Shown piece after piece: positions 57,724-64,000 of a stretch of 64,000 nucleotides of DNA. Location of the stretch: the NCBI RefSeq assembly GCF_019457635.1, contig NZ_CP080412.1:806001-870000 (forward strand), in the 5' to 3' direction. Both the position numbers and the translations under genes were made by a program. Origin of the DNA: Shewanella mangrovisoli (GTDB lineage Bacteria; Pseudomonadota; Gammaproteobacteria; Enterobacterales; Shewanellaceae). Under the pieces are notes generated by a model, which worked only from the letters and a program-made list of their open reading frames with translations, was not told where the DNA came from and searched no databases. Within the stretch, counting starts at the first letter, position 1, and every line of letters starts with the position of its first letter.

Positions 57724-58800
57724 TTGAAACCTTTTCCCCGAGCAGAAATTAGCAGTAGTGCACTGCAGAACAATCTCGCCGTCTTGCGTCAACAGGCGAG
57801 TCGCAGCCAAGTGATGGCGGTGGTGAAAGCCAATGGTTATGGTCATGGATTATTAAATGTCGCCAACTGTTTACACACTGCCGATGGCTTTGGCTTAGCC
57901 CGTTTAGAAGAGGCGTTAGAGCTGCGCGCTGGTGGCGTGAAGGCGCGCTTGTTATTGCTTGAAGGCTTCTTTCGCAGCACGGATTTACCGTTGTTGGTGG
58001 CCCACGATATCGATACTGTGGTGCACCACGAGTCGCAAATCGAAATGTTAGAGCAGGCGACGCTATCAAAACCTGTCACTGTATGGTTGAAAGTGGATTC
58101 TGGCATGCATCGGTTAGGCGTGACCCCTGAGCAATTTACGCAGGTGTATGCGCGCTTGATGGCCTGTGACAATGTCGCCAAGCCCATACATTTAATGACT
58201 CACTTTGCCTGTGCCGATGAGCCTGAAAATCATTACACCCAAGTGCAAATGCAAACCTTTAACCAGTTAACCGCGGATTTGCCTGGATTTAGAACCTTAG
58301 CTAATTCTGCGGGTGCCCTCTATTGGCCTAAGAGCCAAGGGGACTGGATCCGCCCAGGAATTGCACTCTATGGCGTCTCACCTGTGACGGGGGATTGTGG
58401 TGCCAATCATGGTCTGATCCCGGCGATGAACTTAGTCTCGCGTTTGATTGCGGTGCGCGATCACAAGGCCGGACAACCCGTTGGCTATGGTTGTTATTGG
58501 ACGGCGAAACAAGATACTCGCCTTGGTGTCGTGGCGATTGGTTATGGTGATGGTTATCCGCGTAATGCGCCAGAAGGCACGCCAGTGTGGGTTAATGGTC
58601 GCCGAGTACCGATTGTCGGTCGTGTATCTATGGATATGCTAACCGTTGATTTAGGTGCTGATGCGACAGACCTTGTGGGCGATGAAGCCCTGCTCTGGGG
58701 CGCCGCTTTACCGGTTGAGGAAGTGGCTGAACATATTGGCACCATCGCCTATGAGTTAGTGACTAAACTCACCCCAAGGGTCGCGGTGTGTCTTGCATAA
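57724..58800 (+). CDS. alr: Alanine racemase
   Basis: 358 residues. The PLP lysine is Lys35 in [11 protein letters not shown]; the second catalytic base Tyr lies in [10 protein letters not shown], and [13 protein letters not shown] follows. Interconverts L- and D-alanine for peptidoglycan. It starts at TTG (57724) with AAGGCAAA upstream, 75 bases after dnaB, the order found in many gamma-proteobacteria. Confidence 0.95.
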   Translation: MKPFPRAEISSSALQNNLAVLRQQASRSQVMAVVKANGYGHGLLNVANCLHTADGFGLARLEEALELRAGGVKARLLLLEGFFRSTDLPLLVAHDIDTVVHHESQIEMLEQATLSKPVTVWLKVDSGMHRLGVTPEQFTQVYARLMACDNVAKPIHLMTHFACADEPENHYTQVQMQTFNQLTADLPGFRTLANSAGALYWPKSQGDWIRPGIALYGVSPVTGDCGANHGLIPAMNLVSRLIAVRDHKAGQPVGYGCYWTAKQDTRLGVVAIGYGDGYPRNAPEGTPVWVNGRRVPIVGRVSMDMLTVDLGADATDLVGDEALLWGAALPVEEVAEHIGTIAYELVTKLTPRVAVCLA

Positions 58801-58820
58801 GCCATCGGAGTGAATACCCA

Positions 58821-58847
58821 AACGGCGCATTTGCGCCGTTTTTTTAT
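58821..58847 (+). terminator. Terminator after alr
   Basis: Stem AACGGCGCA / TGCGCCGTT (58821-58829, 58832-58840), followed by seven T residues in all. Confidence 0.93.
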
Positions 58848-58973
58848 GCCTTGAAAGCGGATGATTGAGAGAACTGTCAGCCGTTCTGCACTTGGTTATT
58901 ACACCTTGGAGGCAATAATCAAGCTTGCAGAGCGACGTGAAAGGAAGGCTAAAGGGGAGTCAGTGATAACGGA

Positions 58974-59438
58974 TTAATTTTCAAAGCAGATTTCAATAAA
59001 GGCAGTGCCGTATGGGCTGCTGAAGGGCATGATAATTTTGGTGCCATTCGCTTTGTGGGAAATGGTATGCCCTTTACCTGAAACCACCATAGGGGTTGCC
59101 ATTTCGAACTCGTAACCCTTTTGCCCTAAAAGATTTTTTGCTCCACCCGTGACCATGTTGGTGATTTCACCCACGAGATCGGTGACTTCTTCATTTATCT
59201 TGCCTGGGTTTTCACCAAGCATATTTTGCATGATCTGCAGTACCAGTTTTTGTTCAAAGGTAATTGATAACGACCCCTTAGTCTGTGGCCCAACCATACC
59301 AATTAACCCGGACACATCACCCTTGGCTAAGTTGTCGGTTTTAATTTGGGGCTTGCCCGGAGTGAGATCCATGCTTGCCATCGTCGAAATGACATTGAGC
59401 AGGGATTGTAGAAAAGGGTTAATAAAATTGACGTTCAT
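58974..59438 (-). CDS. CheX-like chemotaxis phosphatase domain protein
   Basis: 154 residues of the CheC/CheX/FliY group. The helix EEVTDLVGEITNMVTGGAK carries the Glu/Asn pair that in CheX removes phosphate from CheY-P. Near the N-terminus NPFLQSLLNVISTMASMDL is the dimer helix region, and PFSSPYGTAFIEICFE forms the end. Stand-alone CheX genes are common in Shewanella and Vibrio. Which response regulator it serves is unknown. Confidence 0.85.
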   Translation of the reverse strand: MNVNFINPFLQSLLNVISTMASMDLTPGKPQIKTDNLAKGDVSGLIGMVGPQTKGSLSITFEQKLVLQIMQNMLGENPGKINEEVTDLVGEITNMVTGGAKNLLGQKGYEFEMATPMVVSGKGHTISHKANGTKIIMPFSSPYGTAFIEICFEN

Positions 59439-59897
59439 GCTTCAGTGTTTCCTCTTATGAACTTAAGCCTTATGGTCACCATGTCATTAAGGTTAGACGA
59501 AAAGTCGCTGAACCACAGCAATCTTAATCACACTCTATCAGCTTAGATGACACAAATGGAAATGTGAGGTTAATTTCACGATTTTATTGTTATTTATCCT
59601 TGAATCAGCTTAAAACCACATCACTCATAAGCCGCGTTTTCGATATTGTTAGCTCCGATTATGGATACGCGATTTTGTCAGCCCATGTTTACTTACTCCC
59701 TGCGGATCAGCCAATTTCACCTAAATAAAGATGGGTAGTTCCTGAGAGTATTCTCGATTTTCACCGTTATATAAATTTAATTGCATTAATTTTCATGGTG
59801 TTAGTTTTATTTCGGTATGAAAATCTTACTTATTCAACCGCCAGTAAGACCTAGCGCGCATTTCGGTTTCAAATTGTGACTAAGATTAAATTGTAAT
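59439..59897. other. AT-rich gap between the cheX-like gene and the Fur box
   Basis: No ORF or RNA gene is seen in these 459 bases. They should contain the promoter of the minus-strand cheX-like gene and the upstream part of the receptor promoter. Confidence 0.4.
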
Positions 59898-59916
59898 GTA
59901 AATGATAATAATTATT
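59898..59916 (+). promoter_or_regulatory. Fur box upstream of the siderophore receptor gene
   Basis: GTAAATGATAATAATTATT matches 15 of the 19 positions of the GATAATGATAATCATTATC consensus by eye. It lies about 91 bases upstream of the receptor start, where Fur-Fe would block transcription under iron plenty. Confidence 0.8.
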
Positions 59917-60006
59917 GATTGCAATTTATGTTTTGCATATATTAGCGGCGATTAACAGATGGGGGACATCTGTTACAGAGTTTACTCCGCAACAGGAATG
60001 CTTTTG

Positions 60007-62202
60007 ATGAAATTTGCAAAACGCCGCAATGGCCGAGTCACGCTCGGTGCCCATGTTTTAGGTTCGTTAACGATTGGAATGGCGGTTTCAGCCGCTCCGG
60101 CTATGGCGACGGAGCCACAGTCACAAGTCGTTGATAAGAAAGTTGAACATATTGAAGTGAACGGTGAGTATTTAGGTTACAACACCCGTAAAGTGCAATC
60201 GGGTAAATTTACCGAAGATCTGCTCAATACCGCTAAAACCGTTACCGTTATCAATCAAGATCTCATCAAGGATATGGGTGCCCAGAGTTTTACCGATGCT
60301 CTGCGTGCAACACCCGGTATTACACTAGGGACAGGTGAGGGCGGCAACCCTTACGGTGATAGACCCTTTATCCGTGGTTACGATGCTCAATCTTCAACCT
60401 TTATCAATGGTATGCGTAATGTGGGCTCACAAAGTCGCGAAACCTTTAACATTGAACAAATTGAAGTCCTGAAAGGCCCAAGCTCTGTATATAACGGTCG
60501 TGGCGCCGTTGGTGGTAGCATCAACATTGTGACTAAAAAGGCCCAATCTGAAGACTTTATTAATGCCGATGTTGCCGTCGGAACGGATTCGCTAAAACGC
60601 GCCAGTGTCGATGTCAACCATGTGATTGCCGATGAAGCTGCGGCCCGTATCAACATGATGGCCCACGATGCAGACACCCCGGGGCGCGATGAAGTTACGG
60701 GTAATCGTTGGGGTGTAGCGCCTTCGGTGACCTTTGGTTTAACCACGCCAACCAAAGTGACACTCGAATATTATCACTTTGAAAATCATGATATTCCTGA
60801 TTATGGTATTCCCTACGATCAGGCAACGGGTCAACCTGCGGATGTCGACCCTGATAACTTCTACGGTTTGTTGTCGCGGGATTTTCGCGACACTATGGAT
60901 GATACGGCGTCAGTGTTGATCAGCCATGATTTCAACAACGACATGCAGTTCACTTCGACCTCCATCTATAGCCGTAACAGCAATTACTATATTGTGACTA
61001 ACCCAGACGACACCACGGGTAACGTGGCTAATGGTTATGTTTGGCGAAACACTAAGTCACGCCATTCGGTCACAAAGACCTTAGCGACTCAATTGCAACT
61101 CTCGGGTGAAGCAAAACTTGCCGGAATGACTAACCGTTTTGCCGTTGGTACTGAACTCAGTAACGAACGTACCAGCAATTTGAGTTACACCGTCGATACG
61201 GGTAATGGCCGCAACGCGGGTTGTAATCAGGCGATGCTGGATAACTACAACTGTACGCTGCTGGATAATCCAAATCCGCACGATCCTTGGGTTGGCACTA
61301 TTACCCTCGGCACCGATGCGACTGTTACAGAAACCGATACTCGCTCGCTGTATGCTTTTAACACCATTGAGTTAACTGAAGCGTGGATGGTCAACGCCGG
61401 GATCCGTTGGGATGATTACAGCACCAGTGCTGAGAATTCGACCTCTCAATTCAGCAACGATACCGACTTCTTTAACTATCAATTATCGGTACTTTATAAG
61501 CCTGCCGAAAACGGCAGTATTTATGCTGCGTGGGGCACTTCTTCTAACCCTCCAGGGACCTCAAATGGTGATGGCGCGGATCGCCTCGGCAGTACCAACG
61601 CCGATTTAGAGCCAGAAGATACGGAAAGCTATGAGTTAGGCACTAAGTGGGACTTCTTTGCCGGACGTTTATCTCTTAATGGTTCGGTATTCCAAATCGA
61701 GAAAAACAACGCTCGGGTTGCGACCTCTGGCGATCGTAATTCGCCGCAGGAAAACGTTGGTGAGCAAAAGGTGAAAGGTTTCGAGCTCGGTTTCTCCGGT
61801 GACTTTACTGAGCATTGGCACGGTTTTGGTGGTTACACTTACTTGGATGCAACGCTAGAAAGCAATGGCTATAACCAAGCGCAAAATGGTAACCGCTTCC
61901 CCAACACCGCTAAAAATAGCTTAAGTTTATTCACGACTTACGATGTGACTGAGGATTTTACTGTCGGTACGGGCGCGTACTACATGGGTAAAGTTTATGG
62001 TAATACGGCTAACACGTTGTCGATTCCATCCTACTGGCGTTTTGATTTGACTTCATCTTATAAAATGAGCGAATTCTTGACCCTACGCCTGAACGTGCAG
62101 AATCTAACGGATGAGCGTTATTACGATAAAGCGTACACCGCGCACTTTGCTAATATGGCCCCAGGCCGCTTAGTGATGTTAAGTGCGGACATGCACTTCT
62201 AA
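60007..62202 (+). CDS. TonB-dependent catecholate-type siderophore receptor (Fiu/PiuA-like)
   Basis: 731 residues. A long signal peptide ends about AMATEP. The plug domain (about 60-190) has the TonB-box-side VEHIEVNGEYLGYNTRK, TVTVINQDLIKDMGAQS, RPFIRGYDAQ and IEVLKGPSSVYNGRGAVGGSINIVTK (in part). The 22-strand barrel ends with LRLNVQNLTDERYYDKAY and a final Phe. It takes up ferric siderophores of the catechol class. The ATG at 60007 has AGGA ten bases upstream; two earlier ATG codons (59959, 59998) are in frame. Fur box upstream; piuC follows. Confidence 0.92.
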   Translation: MKFAKRRNGRVTLGAHVLGSLTIGMAVSAAPAMATEPQSQVVDKKVEHIEVNGEYLGYNTRKVQSGKFTEDLLNTAKTVTVINQDLIKDMGAQSFTDALRATPGITLGTGEGGNPYGDRPFIRGYDAQSSTFINGMRNVGSQSRETFNIEQIEVLKGPSSVYNGRGAVGGSINIVTKKAQSEDFINADVAVGTDSLKRASVDVNHVIADEAAARINMMAHDADTPGRDEVTGNRWGVAPSVTFGLTTPTKVTLEYYHFENHDIPDYGIPYDQATGQPADVDPDNFYGLLSRDFRDTMDDTASVLISHDFNNDMQFTSTSIYSRNSNYYIVTNPDDTTGNVANGYVWRNTKSRHSVTKTLATQLQLSGEAKLAGMTNRFAVGTELSNERTSNLSYTVDTGNGRNAGCNQAMLDNYNCTLLDNPNPHDPWVGTITLGTDATVTETDTRSLYAFNTIELTEAWMVNAGIRWDDYSTSAENSTSQFSNDTDFFNYQLSVLYKPAENGSIYAAWGTSSNPPGTSNGDGADRLGSTNADLEPEDTESYELGTKWDFFAGRLSLNGSVFQIEKNNARVATSGDRNSPQENVGEQKVKGFELGFSGDFTEHWHGFGGYTYLDATLESNGYNQAQNGNRFPNTAKNSLSLFTTYDVTEDFTVGTGAYYMGKVYGNTANTLSIPSYWRFDLTSSYKMSEFLTLRLNVQNLTDERYYDKAYTAHFANMAPGRLVMLSADMHF

Positions 62203-62277
62203 GCCGTATTAATCGAGATCTGAATGGCAGCCTTAGGGCTGCCTTTGATGTTTATGCTATTCCAATAGGATTTTGAA

Positions 62278-62952
62278 ATGCTTATTGAAATTCCGAATGT
62301 TTTTTCTAAAGAAGAAGTCAATCAGCTAAGGGAAGAGCTCGATGCCCGCACTTGGATTGATGGCAATCAGACTTCGGGCGTAATGGCGAGTACCCGTAAA
62401 CGTAATCAGCAGTTAGACAAAGATGACCCTGTCGCACTGCAAATCGGTGAGCTGATCATGGCGCGCTTATTGGCCCACCCTTTATTTGTCTCGGCGGCGC
62501 TGCCATTACAGTTTTATCCTCCCTTGTTTAATCGTTATCAAGGTGGCGAAACCTTTGGTTATCATATCGATAATGCGATTCGCTCGACCAGCGAAGGCAT
62601 GGTGCGTACCGATCTGTCTGCCACCTTATTTTTAAGTGAACCAGACACTTATCAAGGTGGGGAGCTGGTGATCCAAGATACCTATGGCCAGCAAAGCATT
62701 AAGCTCGCGGCGGGTTCATTGGTGTTGTATCCCTCGACAAGTTTGCATCAGGTTACTCCTGTTATCTCGGGTGAACGTACCGCTGCTTTTATGTGGCTGC
62801 AGAGTATGGTGCGCGATGAGGGACAGCGCCGCTTGCTATTTCAACTCGATCAATCGATTCAAGCGTTGACGGCGCAGGCCGCGCCAGAACAAGAGTTGTT
62901 TAATCTGACGGGGGTTTACCATAACTTGCTCAGACGTTGGAGCGAGTTGTAG
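62278..62952 (+). CDS. piuC: Fe(II)/2-oxoglutarate-dependent PKHD-type hydroxylase PiuC
   Basis: 224 residues. The facial triad is His96 and Asp98 ([10 protein letters not shown]) with His157 ([10 protein letters not shown]); Arg167 (GERTAAFMW) binds the co-substrate. The gene lies 75 bases after the receptor, the usual pairing of piuC with Fiu/PiuA-type receptors. The natural substrate is not settled; a part in iron-siderophore processing is presumed from this pairing. Confidence 0.93.
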   Translation: MLIEIPNVFSKEEVNQLREELDARTWIDGNQTSGVMASTRKRNQQLDKDDPVALQIGELIMARLLAHPLFVSAALPLQFYPPLFNRYQGGETFGYHIDNAIRSTSEGMVRTDLSATLFLSEPDTYQGGELVIQDTYGQQSIKLAAGSLVLYPSTSLHQVTPVISGERTAAFMWLQSMVRDEGQRRLLFQLDQSIQALTAQAAPEQELFNLTGVYHNLLRRWSEL

Positions 62953-63038
62953 TGATTCTAAGCTAGGCTTCTCTCCTCGCTTCATCTCCCCAAAGCGGGC
63001 GGTTTAGGGTATAATCCCGCCAGCTCTGAGGGGGCAAC

Positions 63039-63076
63039 AAAACAGTAAACGTTAACTCGTTTACTGTTTTTGTATT
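63039..63076 (+). terminator. Terminator after piuC
   Basis: Perfect 13-bp stem AAAACAGTAAACG / CGTTTACTGTTTT (63039-63051, 63058-63070), followed by a T-rich tail. A -10-like TATAAT at 63010-63015 lies upstream of it. Confidence 0.88.
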
Positions 63077-63180
63077 TTTACGCTGGCGCTGCATTGCTCA
63101 TCAGCGGCTTAAATTAAGGCGCTTTATCCCTCTAAGCTTGAACTTACTGGCAAATTTTAATTACTTGAGTCGATAGTCAC

Positions 63181-64000
63181 GTGTTGAAAAATAATCTTAA
63201 TGATGGTCTACAGCTCGACCGCACCTTTTCCATTGCGCCCATGTTGGATTGGACGGATCGTCATTACCGTTATTTTGCTCGCTTGATGTCGGCCAATGCC
63301 TTGCTGTATACCGAGATGGTGACAACGGGGGCGATTTTGCATGGCCGCGGTGATTATCTTGCCTATAACCAAGAAGAACATCCCCTTGCATTGCAATTGG
63401 GGGGCTCGAATCCTGCTGAACTTGCTCGCTGCGCTAAACTTGCCGCCGAGCGCGGTTATGATGAAGTAAACCTCAATGTGGGCTGTCCTTCCGATCGGGT
63501 GCAAAACGGTCGCTTTGGTGCTTGTTTGATGGCCGAACCTGAGCTGGTGGCTGAGTGTGTCGATGCCATGAAGCAAGTGGTTGATATTCCAGTGACGGTA
63601 AAAACGCGCATCGGCATTGACGAGCAGGATAGTTATGAGTTTTTGACTCACTTTATTGATACTGTCATGGCTAAAGGCTGTGGTGAATTTATTATCCATG
63701 CGCGTAAGGCGTGGTTACAGGGCTTAAGTCCGAAGGAAAATCGCGAGATCCCGCCCTTAGACTACGACCGGGTATATCAGCTTAAGCGTGATTATCCGAC
63801 TCTCAATATCAGCATTAACGGTGGTATCACTAGCCTTGAACAGGCTAAAACTCACTTGCAGCACTTAGATGGTGTGATGGTGGGACGTGAGGCTTACCAA
63901 AATCCTTATATTCTGGCGCAGGTTGACCAACTGCTCTGCGGCAACCAGAAGGCGGTGATGAGCCGTGAAGCTGTGATTGAGACCATGTTGCCCTATATTG
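63181..64000 (+). CDS. dusA: tRNA-dihydrouridine(20/20a) synthase DusA, N-terminal part (cut by window end)
   Basis: 273 codons are in the window and the gene runs past base 64000. The FMN-dependent TIM barrel begins [22 protein letters not shown]; the catalytic Cys lies in [17 protein letters not shown], and [20 protein letters not shown] is the DusA-specific stretch. It reduces uridines 20/20a of the tRNA D-loop. The GTG at 63181 is the first possible start in frame; a TTG at the next codon is an alternative. Confidence 0.93.
   Translation, partial: MLKNNLNDGLQLDRTFSIAPMLDWTDRHYRYFARLMSANALLYTEMVTTGAILHGRGDYLAYNQEEHPLALQLGGSNPAELARCAKLAAERGYDEVNLNVGCPSDRVQNGRFGACLMAEPELVAECVDAMKQVVDIPVTVKTRIGIDEQDSYEFLTHFIDTVMAKGCGEFIIHARKAWLQGLSPKENREIPPLDYDRVYQLKRDYPTLNISINGGITSLEQAKTHLQHLDGVMVGREAYQNPYILAQVDQLLCGNQKAVMSREAVIETMLPYI

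Noticed and set aside
63208..63699. 163-codon minus-strand ORF at the end of the window
   Set aside because: It is antisense to dusA, whose flavin-binding and catalytic motifs are clear.

Overview
The window looks like a chromosomal segment of a Shewanella species (Gammaproteobacteria, facultative anaerobe), close to the S. oneidensis/MR-4/MR-7 type. The reasons are the order fbp, arcA, lysC, narP-narQ, nrfA, a pentahaem ammonia-forming nitrite reductase next to a NarQ/NarP pair, the polar-flagellar gene motX just upstream of rnr, and a Fur-controlled catecholate receptor followed by piuC. Base composition and codon use are fairly even. The exceptions are an AT-rich, repeat-rich gap at about 19.0-20.6 kb and a small cassette at 36.1-38.5 kb.

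Layout. 0-9.5 kb: the 5' part of fbp (minus strand), a secreted DPP-IV-type peptidase, ArcA, a DUF3293 protein, a lysine riboswitch controlling lysC, a zinc deacylase-like protein, ZntB and a UPF0231 protein. 9.5-13.7 kb: the nitrate/nitrite sensor pair narQ-narP, divergent from nrfA across a NarP-type operator. 13.8-19 kb: a GAF-GGDEF-EAL protein with a decayed GGDEF motif, a PAP2 phosphatase, a DUF2799 protein, a small unknown protein and a RIO-type kinase. 19.0-20.6 kb: a 1.6 kb gap with no ordinary gene. It carries two 180-bp-spaced copies of an element holding a 17-codon ORF behind a good Shine-Dalgarno sequence, several perfect hairpins, two about 100-bp palindrome-ended elements with compensatory stem changes, and an orphan transposase-like HTH ORF. 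20.6-23.8 kb: an OmpA-family lipoprotein, an orphan ModA-like binding protein and MgtE.

24.0-30.8 kb is a minus-strand envelope and nitrogen-PTS cluster: kdsD-kdsC-lptC-lptA-lptB-rpoN-hpf-ptsN-rapZ-ptsO. Divergent from it, 31.4-36.0 kb is mlaFEDCB-ibaG-murA. Together they cover Kdo synthesis, LPS export, phospholipid retrograde transport, the first step of peptidoglycan synthesis, sigma-54 and its PTS-Ntr partners. A TetR-controlled hydrolase/membrane-protein/thioesterase cassette then precedes the periplasmic proteases degS and degQ. 41.3-49.6 kb: a candidate three-way-junction RNA, zapE, rplM-rpsI, a YjeT-type protein, purA, motX and rnr-rlmB. 49.7-58.8 kb: an MFS transporter, a DUF481 outer-membrane protein, rpsF-priB-rpsR-rplI, an S46 dipeptidyl-peptidase, dnaB and alr. 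58.9-64 kb: a CheX-like phosphatase, a Fur box, a TonB-dependent siderophore receptor, piuC and the 5' part of dusA (cut by the window end).

Most of the window is ordinary core genome. The best candidates for something undescribed are the twin tiny-ORF elements and neighbouring palindromes at 19.13-19.95 kb, and the three-stem structure upstream of degQ at 41.31-41.37 kb. All assignments come from reading motifs and recalled families; no database search was possible.
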